Of a DNA stretch of 64,000 bases, positions 1 through 8,609 are shown piece after piece (positions within the stretch are counted from its first letter, which is position 1; each line of letters opens with the position of its first letter). Made by a program: the position numbers and the translations under genes. This stretch comes from Lachnospiraceae bacterium (GTDB lineage Bacteria > Bacillota > Clostridia > Lachnospirales > Lachnospiraceae), in assembly GCA_949383255.1 (NCBI GenBank), contig CASJPF010000005.1, positions 62,001 through 126,000 of the forward strand, in the 5' to 3' direction. The notes under the pieces are model-generated. The model did not search any database, was not told the origin of the DNA, and was given only the letters and a program-made list of their open reading frames with translations.

Positions 1-1296
1 TGTCATATTATCCTTATTCCAGTAAGACTCATTTTGCTTAAACGCAATTACATTCTTAGAAGTAAAGTTTGTAATCAAAAACGGACCATTGTATGCAATA
101 TTGTCCGGAGACTTTCCATAGGTATAATCTGCTGCTGAACTGTCAAATTCATCACCAAATTTACCACCCTGCGATGTGTAGTAATCTCTGCTGATCGGCG
201 CAAATACATTATATCCAAGCATTGTTGGGAAATATGGCAGTGCTTCCTCCAATGTGTATTCCAATGTATAATCATCAACTGCCTTAACACCAACCTGTGA
301 AAAGTCTGTAATCTCACCAGAAATATATCCAGAGGCATTCAGGACAACGCCGTCAACCAAATCGCCTAGCCCACCGTTTGTATCAATCATATGTTGAAAG
401 CCTGCAACCCAGTCATCTGCCTTGACATCTGCAACTTTTCTGCCCTGTGAGTCAACCCAGTCAACTCCCTCGCGAATGTGGAATGTATAAGTCAATCCAT
501 CATCTGACACATCATAGCTTGTCGCCAAAGCAGGCTGCTGAACATTCTCACAATCATACTCTAGCAAACCATCATATGTATTTACTGTCGCATAACTGTC
601 AACAGTCTGACTTGTGGAGAGAATATCCCAAGTTGTTGGGTCAGAACCAAACCAGTGCGCTGCATAGGAATCTTTCAGCTCATATCCTTTTTCTGCAAGA
701 TATGTTTTTGCCCATTCAGTATAAGTTCCTGAGCCGCGCAACTCTGCCCATTTCTGCCGCATCTCTGTTCTGTCCGCCACTTTTATTGGCTCTGTTGTCA
801 CAAGCACATTGTGGTATCTATATTCATCATTGCCCCACAACACTGTTGTCTCTGTGTTTGGAACTCTTCTTGATATGGAGTAAGTACCACCCTGCGCAGT
901 CTGCGGATTTAAGACACCCGTTTCCAAAAGCTTTGCTTCTGCAACCGCCATCATTGCATACCGCTTAGAAAGGTCATTGATCTCAGCTTTTGCCTCCTGA
1001 TAAATCTCATAGAACTCGCCAAGATTCTGTTCGTACAGATAAGAGGACCGCTCATCATAATCCATCTCCGCAAGTTCCGCCATACTCTTTGCAGAACCCC
1101 CTTCTCCTTCCTCTGTTGTAGTCTCCTCTGCATTTGCCGTCTCTGTGCCCGCCTGTTCGGTTTCTTTATTATTTTCTGCTACAGGAGTATCTGTAGCTGG
1201 TTTATCAGAACCACCGTTAGAACCACAGCCTGCCAAAGAACCGGCAACCATCGTTCCTGCTAGTAAAACAGCAAGAACTCGTTTTCTGTTTCTCAT
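1..1296 (-). CDS. Oligopeptide ABC transporter substrate-binding lipoprotein (C-terminus outside window)
   Basis: This is the N-terminal 432 codons of an extracellular solute-binding protein of the OppA/DppA family (SBP_bac_5), which would capture peptides for an ABC importer. A basic n-region and hydrophobic core are followed by the lipobox SLAGC, with the lipidated cysteine at residue 24. A low-complexity Thr/Glu/Asn linker follows and tethers the binding domain to the membrane. Typical family segments are visible, such as LATSYDVSDDGLTYTFHIRE and the YNGPFLI region. The start is ATG at 1296, with AGGAGGT placed just upstream. The reading frame is open to position 1, so the gene continues outside the window and the permease genes are not seen. 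The ligand cannot be predicted. Upstream lies an unusually long non-coding region with its own promoter and terminator. Confidence 0.9.
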   Translation of the reverse strand, partial: MRNRKRVLAVLLAGTMVAGSLAGCGSNGGSDKPATDTPVAENNKETEQAGTETANAEETTTEEGEGGSAKSMAELAEMDYDERSSYLYEQNLGEFYEIYQEAKAEINDLSKRYAMMAVAEAKLLETGVLNPQTAQGGTYSISRRVPNTETTVLWGNDEYRYHNVLVTTEPIKVADRTEMRQKWAELRGSGTYTEWAKTYLAEKGYELKDSYAAHWFGSDPTTWDILSTSQTVDSYATVNTYDGLLEYDCENVQQPALATSYDVSDDGLTYTFHIREGVDWVDSQGRKVADVKADDWVAGFQHMIDTNGGLGDLVDGVVLNASGYISGEITDFSQVGVKAVDDYTLEYTLEEALPYFPTMLGYNVFAPISRDYYTSQGGKFGDEFDSSAADYTYGKSPDNIAYNGPFLITNFTSKNVIAFKQNESYWNKDNMT

Positions 1297-1384
1297 AATA
1301 CTTTTTTACCTCCTTAAAAATTGAACTATGTTTTAACCTAACAATAAGGTAAAAACCAAGCAAAATCTGTCAAATGACACAAAA

Positions 1385-1611
1385 AAGTAAAAAAAGTGCC
1401 TATGAACGCCATTGTCCACTGCACTTAACTCTATAACAGTTCCGATGCCTTCACTTGTGTACAGGACCTCCAAAAACCCTGCCTGCAGCCACTGCTCTCG
1501 TATATGGTCAGCACAATCAATGTGCTGACCTGACTAAACTGTTGCTTTCACTTACTATTTCCGACATAAGCTTTCGCTTTAATATGCTAAAGTAAGTTTA
1601 TGTCAAATGAC
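1385..1611 (-). ncRNA. Candidate structured small RNA or attenuated leader upstream of the peptide-binding lipoprotein
   Basis: A consensus promoter at 1618-1646 predicts transcription starting near 1611 on the minus strand, about 315 nt before the lipoprotein start. The transcript would begin with a long hairpin (1563-1581 pairing with 1588-1604). It continues into an element closed by AACAGTT/AACTGTT arms (1434-1545) that holds a perfect 10-bp stem with a 5-nt loop (1506-1530). It ends at an intrinsic terminator (1389-1426). The product would be about 225 nt, either a free small RNA or a leader under attenuation control. There is no open reading frame in it and no T-box motif. I do not recognise the RNA class. 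Confidence 0.5.
1389..1426 (-). terminator. Intrinsic terminator/attenuator before the peptide-binding lipoprotein
   Basis: On the minus strand AAGTGC pairs with GCACTT, with an inner TGGAC/GTTCA helix, followed by seven T residues. It sits between the upstream promoter and the lipoprotein gene. A TTGACA box at 1368-1373 just after it may belong to a second promoter for the gene, but the matching -10 (TACCTT) is poor. Confidence 0.6.
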
Positions 1612-1617
1612 TATTTA

Positions 1618-1646
1618 ATTATACTTACATTGAAAAAGTTTGTCAA
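1618..1646 (-). promoter_or_regulatory. Consensus sigma-A promoter TTGACA-N17-TATAAT
   Basis: The minus strand carries a perfect -35 (1641-1646) and a perfect -10 (1618-1623) with a 17-bp spacer. The predicted start is about 1611, immediately before the 5' hairpin of the candidate RNA. The rest of the gap up to 1800 shows nothing recognisable. Confidence 0.8.
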
Positions 1647-1800
1647 TAGCCTACATTCTAATGATTTTACATATAATGCCAGCAATACCACTTTTTTCAT
1701 TCTTTTTTGTGCAACATAACCTACGTTTTTTCCGTTTTACGACACAATTTTTTTACAATAACCACATATTTTATGTAACATATTGCTAAAAATTTTTAAA

Positions 1801-2478
1801 TTAGATATTTTCTATCTGCCAGTCAATTGGCTCTACCCCATTTGCTTTTAGAAACTCATTTGCTTGACTGAAATGCTTGCATCCAAAAAATCCGTTATGT
1901 GCGGACAGTGGGCTTGGATGTGCTGCCTTCAAAATTAGATGTTTGGGATTGGTCAGCATTGGTATCTTGCGCTGTGCTGGTTTTCCCCACAAAAAATACA
2001 CAATCGGTCTGTCCTGTGCATTGACTGCTTGTATAATTGCATCTGTAAACTTTTCCCATCCCTTACCTTGATGAGAATTTGGCTGGTGTGCACGCACTGT
2101 CAAAACAGTATTGAGAAGCAGCACGCCCTGATCTGCCCATTTTTTCAAATATCCATTGTTTGGTATAGAACAGCCAAGATCTTCCTGCAATTCCTTATAA
2201 ATATTTTGCAGAGAAGGCGGCAACTTTGTCTGACTTGGAAGCACCGAAAAACTCAATCCATGTGCTTGATTTACATTGTGATAGGGGTCTTGTCCTAACA
2301 AAAGCACCTTCACTTTATTTAGCGGGGTAAAATGCATTGCATTAAAAATATCATCCGCAGGCGGAAATATCTGTGTACTGTCATACTCCTCCTTTACAAA
2401 CTGATACAGTTCCTTATAGTATGGTTTTTGGAACTCCTCCTGCATCGCATCCAACCACTCTCCTGTCAACATTGCCAT
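1801..2478 (-). CDS. ung: Uracil-DNA glycosylase, family 1
   Basis: The protein removes uracil from DNA as the first step of base excision repair. The water-activating motif GQDPYH is at residues 62-67 (catalytic Asp64) and the minor-groove motif HPSPLSAH begins at His187, both diagnostic of family 1. The length of 225 residues is typical. The frame is open further upstream, but the ATG at 2478 is preferred because AAAGGAGA lies about 8 nt before it. The gene lies downstream of hisF, about 107 bp away, and may be transcribed separately. Confidence 0.95.
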   Translation of the reverse strand: MAMLTGEWLDAMQEEFQKPYYKELYQFVKEEYDSTQIFPPADDIFNAMHFTPLNKVKVLLLGQDPYHNVNQAHGLSFSVLPSQTKLPPSLQNIYKELQEDLGCSIPNNGYLKKWADQGVLLLNTVLTVRAHQPNSHQGKGWEKFTDAIIQAVNAQDRPIVYFLWGKPAQRKIPMLTNPKHLILKAAHPSPLSAHNGFFGCKHFSQANEFLKANGVEPIDWQIENI

Positions 2479-2585
2479 AATTGTTTCTCCTTTCGTATCT
2501 CTTTCTACGTGCAATACAACAGATAGAAATCGCATTCTAATCCGCTGTCACAAAACTTATTATAGTTTTATTTGTATATCAAGAC

Positions 2586-3347
2586 TTACACTCTTACAGA
2601 AATTCCTCTATGTTTTAAGTATTCTTTCACTTCTTTGATCTCAAGTTCTTTAAAATGGAAAAGGGAAGCAGCCAACACTGCATCTGCTTTTCCCTCCGCA
2701 AAGGCATCATAAAAATGTTCCATTTTTCCTGCTCCGCCTGACGCAATCACTGGTATAGAAACATTTTCAGAAACCATTCTGGTAAGCTCAATATCGTATC
2801 CATTTTTGGTTCCATCACAGTCCATGCTTGTGAGCAGAATTTCTCCCGCTCCAAGTTCACATGCCTTGATTGCCCACTCCACAGCATCGATTCCCATATC
2901 AATTCGCCCACCATTTTTATAAATATTCCAGCCGCTATTGTCAGCCCGCCGCTTCGCATCAATCGCAACCACAACACACTGGCTGCCAAACTTATCTGCC
3001 GCGTCACTGATCAGCGATGGATTTATAATCGCTGCACTGTTCACTGCCACCTTGTCTGCGCCTTCCCGCAATATTGCCTTGAAATCCTCGACGGTTCTAA
3101 TCCCCCCGCCAACTGTAAATGGTATAAATACCTTCTCGGCTACCCTGCGAACTAGCTCTATCTTTGTTGCCCGATTGTCCGACGATGCTGTAATATCTAA
3201 AAACACTATTTCATCCGCGCCCGCTTTATCATATGCCGCTGCAATCTCTACAGGATCTCCCGCATCAATTAAATTAACAAAATTTACACCTTTGACCACA
3301 CGTCCATCATTTACATCCAAGCACGGAATAATCCTTTTTGTAATCAT
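2586..3347 (-). CDS. hisF: Imidazole glycerol phosphate synthase, cyclase subunit HisF
   Basis: HisF is the (beta/alpha)8-barrel partner of HisH. It uses ammonia from HisH to turn PRFAR into imidazole glycerol phosphate and AICAR in histidine synthesis. The N-terminus reads [18 protein letters not shown] with the catalytic Asp11, and the second acidic residue lies in [10 protein letters not shown]. The phosphate-binding GGG and SGGAG loops are present. The start at 3347 (253 residues) is chosen because GAGG precedes it; an ATG 12 bp further upstream is less likely. hisH lies 33 bp upstream, so the two subunits are probably co-transcribed. The other his biosynthetic genes are not in this window. 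Confidence 0.96.
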   Translation of the reverse strand: MITKRIIPCLDVNDGRVVKGVNFVNLIDAGDPVEIAAAYDKAGADEIVFLDITASSDNRATKIELVRRVAEKVFIPFTVGGGIRTVEDFKAILREGADKVAVNSAAIINPSLISDAADKFGSQCVVVAIDAKRRADNSGWNIYKNGGRIDMGIDAVEWAIKACELGAGEILLTSMDCDGTKNGYDIELTRMVSENVSIPVIASGGAGKMEHFYDAFAEGKADAVLAASLFHFKELEIKEVKEYLKHRGISVRV

Positions 3348-3380
3348 TGTTTGCCTCATTTTTCTTAATAATAGACTCGC

Positions 3381-3986
3381 TTACAGTGCCACAAAATTTC
3401 TCAGTATCTGCAGTCCCACTTCTGAACTTTTCTCTGGATGAAACTGACAAGCAAATATATTCCCTTTTTCAACAGATGCGTGAATATTAACCACATACTC
3501 TGTTGTGGCAGTCACAATCTCTGGTTCTTCTGCCTGCAAATAATAGGAATGCACAAAATACACATAGGCATTCTTTGCAATTCCCTGAAAAAGTCTTCCA
3601 CTGTTTGGAAATGTCAACGCATTCCATCCAATCTGTGGTACTTTCCACCCTGCATTGTCCGGAATTTTTTGAATTGTTCCACGCAAAATTCCAAGTCCGG
3701 GGATTCCTGGTGCCTCCTCACTAGAATCAAACAATAACTGCAATCCTAGACAGATTCCCAAAAAAGGAGTATCCTTTGCAACAACCTCCTGAATCAGAGT
3801 ATCTAAACCATAACTTCTAATCCGTTCCATCGCTTTTCCAAACGCGCCAACCCCCGGAAGAATCACTTTTTCTGCATGGAGTATTGTATCTTTATCTTTT
3901 GTAATCACAGCCGTTTGCCCTAGTGCTGCCAGCGCCTTCTCCACACTTTTGATATTGCCAGCATCATAATCAATTATTGCTATCAT
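3381..3986 (-). CDS. hisH: Imidazole glycerol phosphate synthase, glutamine amidotransferase subunit HisH
   Basis: HisH hydrolyses glutamine and channels ammonia into the HisF barrel. The class-I glutaminase nucleophile is Cys79 in GICLGLQ, and the His/Glu pair is in QFHPEKS (His183, Glu185). The 201-residue length matches the family. Upstream is the large acidic repeat protein; the 64-bp gap has no clear terminator, so an upstream transcript may read in. Its position directly before hisF follows the usual his operon order. Confidence 0.96.
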   Translation of the reverse strand: MIAIIDYDAGNIKSVEKALAALGQTAVITKDKDTILHAEKVILPGVGAFGKAMERIRSYGLDTLIQEVVAKDTPFLGICLGLQLLFDSSEEAPGIPGLGILRGTIQKIPDNAGWKVPQIGWNALTFPNSGRLFQGIAKNAYVYFVHSYYLQAEEPEIVTATTEYVVNIHASVEKGNIFACQFHPEKSSEVGLQILRNFVAL

Positions 3987-4050
3987 ATATACTTTCCTTG
4001 CCTCCTACGCCGAAAAAGAATAGTAATAAAAATATTCTCTAAACAATCGC

Positions 4051-6693
4051 TTAGCTCTGTGTTATCACATCATTTAATGCAATTGTGTAAGTTAGCGGAT
4101 CTTCATTGCTGAGCAAGGTTCTTGCCTGTGTCTCATCCAAGTGATATTTTGTCTCAAGGATATTGCAAATCGTTGCTTTAAGTTCATCTACTTCTGTTGT
4201 CACTTCATACGCTTGTGCATCTGCATTTATCGTATCATAAACCACAAGCCCTTGAAGCAATGCATCGAGTGCTTCGAGTTCACGTCCCATCTTTAAATTA
4301 TTTTGATAGGAGTCATACTTTCTCTGCATCTTATATATAATTTCGCTCTTCTCCTTGATTAAGCTCTCGGTTTCTTTCCCGTTAAGTTCCATGCCATAAG
4401 TAGCTTGATACACCGTTTTATAATCTTGTTTGTAGTATGCGTTTCGTGCTGTTTGAAGAAATCCTTGTGTTGAGAGCACATTTGTGGCAACGAGCACCGC
4501 TCCACCTACAGAAACCCCAAATGCAGCAACCACCGCAATTTTCTTTGGAGGAATGCGCTTGTTTAAACCATTTGCAGCCTGTTTCGCTCTCTTTGCCTCT
4601 TTTTGGGCTTTCTTTTCTTGTCTCTTTTTCGCAGCCTCTTCCTGTTTCGCCTTTTTCGCAGCAGCTTTTTCCTCTGCTTTTGCCTTCTTTTCCTCGTCTT
4701 TGGCAAGTTTTTCTTCTTCCTTCTTAGTCTGCTCTTCCTGCTTCTTTGCCTTTTTAGCTTCTTTCTCGGCTGCAAGCTCTTCCTCCGTTGGCTCTGGCAC
4801 AAGATCCTCAGTCAGCATATTGAAAAATTTACCCAACCTTCCGGGTTCCTTTTTGGTCTCTACCTCCGCGTCTTCCGTTTCCTTGGCATTTTTTTTCTTT
4901 TTCGCAGATGCTTTCTTTGTCTTTTTATTCTCGTCACCATCTGCCTTTTCTGTTGATCGTGTCTCCTCTAACACAGACTTTGGGATTACTGGAAGCGGCA
5001 CTCCACCATCATCCTCATCTGTATGATTGAGTCCTGCATTGACAGACGCCGCTTCGTCGTCAGCCATCTGATTCAACAAATCCATCATGTCATCCTGTAT
5101 TGGCTCATTGTTGTCTGACTTCTTAAGCATATCATTGATTTCTGCAAGCTCTGCGTCATCATCAAGCATATTGAGTACATCTTCCAAATTATCATCCATA
5201 TTGATAGAAGTATCACTCTCATTACTATTACCGACAATATTAGAATCCTCGGAAATATCGGGAATCTTAATATCCAAATCTTTCTCAGAGTTATCTAACA
5301 CTTCTGTTTCTTTCATTTCCAAATCATCCATATCAAAGTCTGATAGATTAAAATCCGACATAGGTATTGTCAAATCATCAATATTTAGCTCGCCTGCCAT
5401 CTCACGTTCTGTCTCGGACTGAATCGCATCTTCCAATGCATCTATGTTCAGTTCATTATCCTGAAAAACTCCCAGATCGGACAATTCAGGAATCTCAATA
5501 TCCTCCAATTTAAAATCATCATCTGATTCCGGCATCTCTTTATCCTCCAAACTAAATCCTCCTCCAGAATCCGATGTCCCCACTGTCGCAAGGGCAGATT
5601 CTTCTGCATTTGTTTCCTCGGCATTTATTGCCACTATCTCTTCTGTTCCAAAGTAGTCCACAACAGGCAGCTCTGTCTCAAGTTCATTCTCATCCTCTAT
5701 TATGGGCTGTGTTATCTCTGAAGTTTCCTCCTCAACTGTTGGGCTTTCTACCGATTCAATAACCTCTGTATCTATAAAATCTGTTGTCAAATCCATAATT
5801 GATGGTTGATCTGAAACACTGCTTATCTCTTCTGATAACAGAAGGTCCTCGGAAGTTGATGGCTCCTCTAAACCGTCCAATATGTCTTCTGGGAGTTGCA
5901 ACAAAGGTTCTTCTGGAATTTCCGATATCTCTTCCGATAGTTGTATTTCTTCTGGAATTTCTGATATCTCTTCCGATAGTTGTATTTCTTCTGGAATTTG
6001 TGCTTCCTCTGGAATTTCTGATATCTCTTCCGATAATTGTATTTCTTCTGGAATTTCCGATATCTCTTCCGATAATTGTATTTCTTCTGGAATTTGTGCT
6101 TCCTCTGAAATTTCTGATATCTCTTCCGATAATTGTATTTCTTCTGGAATTTGTGCTTCCTCTGGAATTTCTGATATCTCTTCCGATAATTGTATTTCTT
6201 CTGGAATTTGTGCTTCCTCTGGAATTTCTGATATCTCTTCCGATAGTTGTATTTCTTCTGGAATTTGTGCTTCCTCTGGAATTTCTGATATCTCTTCCGA
6301 TAATTGTATTTCTTCTGGAATTTGTGCTTCCTCTGGAATTTCTGATATCTCTTCCGATAGTTGTATTTCTTCTGGAATTTGTGCTTCCTCTGGAATTTCT
6401 GATACTTCTTCTGATAGGAGAGGCTCCTCCAAACGATATGCTTCTTTAGAAAGCTCAGTCTCTTCCTCTAAAATCAATGGTTCCTCCGCAATATCAGCTA
6501 TTCCTTCTGATATCAGTGTTCCTTCTGAAGTATCTGTCACAGTTTCCGTTTTTTCTGCCTCTGTTTCCTTTAATTCTAGTTCCTGCACTGTTCGTTCTTC
6601 TGCAATCTGCGACTCCTCTTTCCCGGGTTCTGCTGCCTCAGGATTTAAAATATTCCTTAGCAAACTGTCCAGATAACTTTCCTCTGAGTTCAT
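4051..6693 (-). CDS. Large acidic repeat protein with one membrane segment, function unknown
   Basis: This 880-residue protein has no family I can name. Most of the first two thirds is very acidic and low in complexity, rich in Glu, Ser, Ile and Pro. It contains a tandem array built on a 19-residue unit (core EIQLSEEISEIPEEAQIPE). A Lys/Glu/Ala-rich coiled-coil stretch follows, then one hydrophobic segment (KIAVVAAFGVSVGGAVLVAT). A roughly 140-residue C-terminal helical region follows, resembling a TPR-like fold. Topology would be cytoplasmic acid tail, membrane anchor, external C-terminus. The start at 6693 has a GGAGGGG ribosome site; the frame extends further upstream into the preceding gene. 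Neighbours are a Sir2-like protein and cheV, which hints at the cell envelope or motility but does not prove it. Confidence 0.75.
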   Translation of the reverse strand: MNSEESYLDSLLRNILNPEAAEPGKEESQIAEERTVQELELKETEAEKTETVTDTSEGTLISEGIADIAEEPLILEEETELSKEAYRLEEPLLSEEVSEIPEEAQIPEEIQLSEEISEIPEEAQIPEEIQLSEEISEIPEEAQIPEEIQLSEEISEIPEEAQIPEEIQLSEEISEIPEEAQIPEEIQLSEEISEISEEAQIPEEIQLSEEISEIPEEIQLSEEISEIPEEAQIPEEIQLSEEISEIPEEIQLSEEISEIPEEPLLQLPEDILDGLEEPSTSEDLLLSEEISSVSDQPSIMDLTTDFIDTEVIESVESPTVEEETSEITQPIIEDENELETELPVVDYFGTEEIVAINAEETNAEESALATVGTSDSGGGFSLEDKEMPESDDDFKLEDIEIPELSDLGVFQDNELNIDALEDAIQSETEREMAGELNIDDLTIPMSDFNLSDFDMDDLEMKETEVLDNSEKDLDIKIPDISEDSNIVGNSNESDTSINMDDNLEDVLNMLDDDAELAEINDMLKKSDNNEPIQDDMMDLLNQMADDEAASVNAGLNHTDEDDGGVPLPVIPKSVLEETRSTEKADGDENKKTKKASAKKKKNAKETEDAEVETKKEPGRLGKFFNMLTEDLVPEPTEEELAAEKEAKKAKKQEEQTKKEEEKLAKDEEKKAKAEEKAAAKKAKQEEAAKKRQEKKAQKEAKRAKQAANGLNKRIPPKKIAVVAAFGVSVGGAVLVATNVLSTQGFLQTARNAYYKQDYKTVYQATYGMELNGKETESLIKEKSEIIYKMQRKYDSYQNNLKMGRELEALDALLQGLVVYDTINADAQAYEVTTEVDELKATICNILETKYHLDETQARTLLSNEDPLTYTIALNDVITQS
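5913..6411. repeat. 57-bp tandem coding repeat (minisatellite)
   Basis: A 57-bp unit, encoding 19 residues, is repeated in frame with very high nucleotide identity. Shortened 39-bp units lacking the AQIPEE portion are interspersed. I count seven copies of the AQIP segment and nine of the EIQLSEEISEI segment. Differences between units are few, mostly a single A/G change (gataat versus gatagt), which suggests recent expansion or gene conversion. Confidence 0.9.
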
Positions 6694-6712
6694 GACAATT
6701 CCCCTCCGTGTT

Positions 6713-7522
6713 TTATTCCTTACATTCCAGCAAAAAGTCCACTGCATTCCTAGCGATACTAACGCCTTTGTCGCCCAGATTCTCTGCCATCTGATACAGC
6801 GATTCATTCACTCTAAAAAAACTTGCCTTTTGATTATAAAATGCCACTTTTTCAAACGGCCACCTAATAATATTGGGTAGATTCAGCTCCACACCAAATT
6901 CAAGAATACATAATTTTTTGTTCAATGTCCCTTGCAGCCATTTTGTATACTTCTCCCACTGTTTCTGGTATCCCTCTTCCACATAATTTTGTTCACACAA
7001 TATATTGTTGTAAGCCAGCGCCTTACCGCAAACTGGACATCTTGGAATCTCGAGGGAATCCAACCCCACATTATCCAAAATCGCCTGATAAACCAAATCG
7101 GAAAAGTCTTTGGAAGGATACAGTTCATTGCAACACTTTTCACTGCATTGAAATCTCTCATAATTTCCACAAGGCTCTACCAATCGTCCTGTATCAAACG
7201 CCGCTTTTTTTATATTTTCATCAATACAAGTAGTAATTACAAAATAGTTTTTCTGCTGAATTAATTCATACAGTTTTCTATAGGCACTAATCAGCCTGCC
7301 CTCGTTATGCTCAATCAAAAAACGATGCTCTAAAAAAGGCACTGTCCATTCTAATGTCTGGTCAATATCAACCTCTTCCAACGCGGACATCAAATGCGGA
7401 AAGCTACCGATATCTCCAAAGCTCTCATTAAATTCCTCGCCAACCCCAACAAGCACCATGTCCGCATCTGCAATGCTCTCTTCCAATCTTTTCCTTTTTT
7501 CGATGAGTTCTGTTCTATCCAT
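6713..7522 (-). CDS. Sir2-like (DHS-fold) NAD-binding protein
   Basis: The 269-residue protein resembles bacterial Sir2-type proteins. It has a glycine-containing nucleotide loop near the N-terminus (VLVGVGEEF) and a TTCIDENIKKAAF segment at the position of the sirtuin T-x-N-I-D motif. Two cysteine pairs look like a zinc knuckle (CSEKCC and CPVCG), and ILEFGVELNLPNIIRWPFE matches the C-terminal NAD-site region. The GAG and TQNID motifs are degenerate, so deacetylase activity is doubtful. It may be an NAD-binding or NAD-consuming relative. It lies between cheV and the acidic repeat protein, separated from cheV by a strong stem-loop, so co-expression with a motility gene is likely. Confidence 0.65.
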   Translation of the reverse strand: MDRTELIEKRKRLEESIADADMVLVGVGEEFNESFGDIGSFPHLMSALEEVDIDQTLEWTVPFLEHRFLIEHNEGRLISAYRKLYELIQQKNYFVITTCIDENIKKAAFDTGRLVEPCGNYERFQCSEKCCNELYPSKDFSDLVYQAILDNVGLDSLEIPRCPVCGKALAYNNILCEQNYVEEGYQKQWEKYTKWLQGTLNKKLCILEFGVELNLPNIIRWPFEKVAFYNQKASFFRVNESLYQMAENLGDKGVSIARNAVDFLLECKE

Positions 7523-7536
7523 GCCGTTTCCTCACT

Positions 7537-7567
7537 GATAGAGCCGGGCATAAATCCCGGCTCTATC
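7537..7567. other. Perfect 12-bp intercistronic stem-loop
   Basis: GATAGAGCCGGG pairs perfectly with CCCGGCTCTATC around a 7-nt loop, between cheV and the Sir2-like gene. There is no T-tract on the minus strand, so it is not a classical terminator. It could stabilise the upstream cheV message or lower expression downstream. Confidence 0.7.
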
Positions 7568-7571
7568 CTTT

Positions 7572-8468
7572 CTATCTTGCAAGCAGTTGGTCAATTACTT
7601 TTACAAGATTTCCGATTTCAGGTTTTGACAGTTGTGCATCCGCACCCAAATCTTCACCCTTTCTTCTCATTTCCTCATTGACAAGGGAAGAGAAAATAAT
7701 CACCGGTATATGTTTCGTTGCATCATCTGATTTCACAAGCTTTGTCAAGCGGTGTCCATCCATAAGAGGCATCTCGATATCTGTAATCAAAAGATGCACA
7801 TCTCGATCCAGTGTTCCCGCATCCCGGCACTTTACTATGTACTCCCACGCTTCCTCACCATTCTCAGCCTTAATAATATTGTCATATCCGGCTTTTTTAA
7901 GAGAATCAATAATAAGTTTCCGAAGCAGCGATGAATCCTCTGCAATTAAAATTGGCACTTCAATGCCTTCTCGTTCGCCTAACGCTTCAATCTCAGTCAC
8001 TTTCAATCCCGTCTCAGGATTAATATCTGTAATAATCTTCTCAAAATCGAGAATAATGATCAATTTTCCATCTATCTTAATGATACCTGTAGAAATACCA
8101 TCCTCTGCAGTTGTCACTGTAGCTCCTGGCTTAATAATGTCAACCCATGAAACCCTGTGAATACCGATTACGGAATCAACATGAAATGCAATATCAAGTT
8201 TATTAAAACTTGTGATAATAAATAAGCCTCCCGGCTGGGACTGACCACGCTGTAAACAGTTGCGCAGGTCGATTGCCGTAATCATCGCATCACGCGGCAT
8301 AAAAATACCCTCTACGCTAGGATGCGCATTTGGTACAGGTGTCACGGGCGAATAAGGAATAATCTCTCTAATTTTTGCCACATTAATGCCGTAGGAATTT
8401 CCATCCACCACAAATTCCAATACTTCCAACTCATTTGTTCCGTTCTCTAAGAGAATCTTAGTCTCCAT
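7572..8468 (-). CDS. cheV: Chemotaxis coupling protein CheV (CheW domain plus receiver)
   Basis: CheV links chemoreceptors to the CheA kinase and tunes adaptation through a phosphorylatable receiver. Residues 1 to about 155 form a CheW-like coupling domain (LEFVVDGNSYGINVAKIREI). From about residue 172 a receiver domain follows, with the acidic pair in IAEDSS, the phospho-acceptor aspartate in LITDIEMP and the lysine in LSKPE. The start at 8468 has GGAGG well placed; a longer frame exists upstream but overlaps the promoter. A TTGTAA-N18-TATAAT promoter and a 21-bp palindrome lie upstream. It indicates a motile organism, although no other che or flagellar operon is in the window. Confidence 0.93.
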   Translation of the reverse strand: METKILLENGTNELEVLEFVVDGNSYGINVAKIREIIPYSPVTPVPNAHPSVEGIFMPRDAMITAIDLRNCLQRGQSQPGGLFIITSFNKLDIAFHVDSVIGIHRVSWVDIIKPGATVTTAEDGISTGIIKIDGKLIIILDFEKIITDINPETGLKVTEIEALGEREGIEVPILIAEDSSLLRKLIIDSLKKAGYDNIIKAENGEEAWEYIVKCRDAGTLDRDVHLLITDIEMPLMDGHRLTKLVKSDDATKHIPVIIFSSLVNEEMRRKGEDLGADAQLSKPEIGNLVKVIDQLLAR

Positions 8469-8486
8469 ATTAAACCTCCATTCTAC

Positions 8487-8507
8487 AAGATATTGATTCA
8501 ATATCTT
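8487..8507. promoter_or_regulatory. Palindrome between the cheV promoter and start codon
   Basis: AAGATATTGA and TCAATATCTT are perfect 10-base inverted repeats around a single base, between the -10 box and the ribosome binding site of cheV. This is the geometry of a repressor operator, or a small mRNA hairpin. Confidence 0.45.
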
Positions 8508-8539
8508 TCTATCACTGCCCTGCAGATTATCTGTCATCA

Positions 8540-8569
8540 ATTATAACATATGTATAGGATTAATTACAA
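8540..8569 (-). promoter_or_regulatory. Sigma-A type promoter of cheV
   Basis: The minus strand shows TTGTAA, an 18-bp spacer and TATAAT, about 70 bp before the cheV start. No flagellar sigma-D type sequence was found here. Confidence 0.6.
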
Positions 8570-8609
8570 ATATTTTCAGAAAATTTTTAATATTTTGGTT
8601 ACAGTATAA

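Noticed and set aside
1385-1611. T-box or known riboswitch upstream of the lipoprotein
   Set aside because: No T-box core (GGTACCGCG) and no recognised aptamer signature; it is kept only as an unnamed candidate RNA.
5913-6411. Possible CRISPR array
   Set aside because: Repeats are contiguous coding units of 57 or 39 bp with no unique spacers.
5799-6676. Long plus-strand open frames opposite the repeat array of the acidic protein
   Set aside because: They are antisense mirrors of the 57-bp repeats and have no ribosome site or family; the minus-strand frame has a strong start and structured domains.
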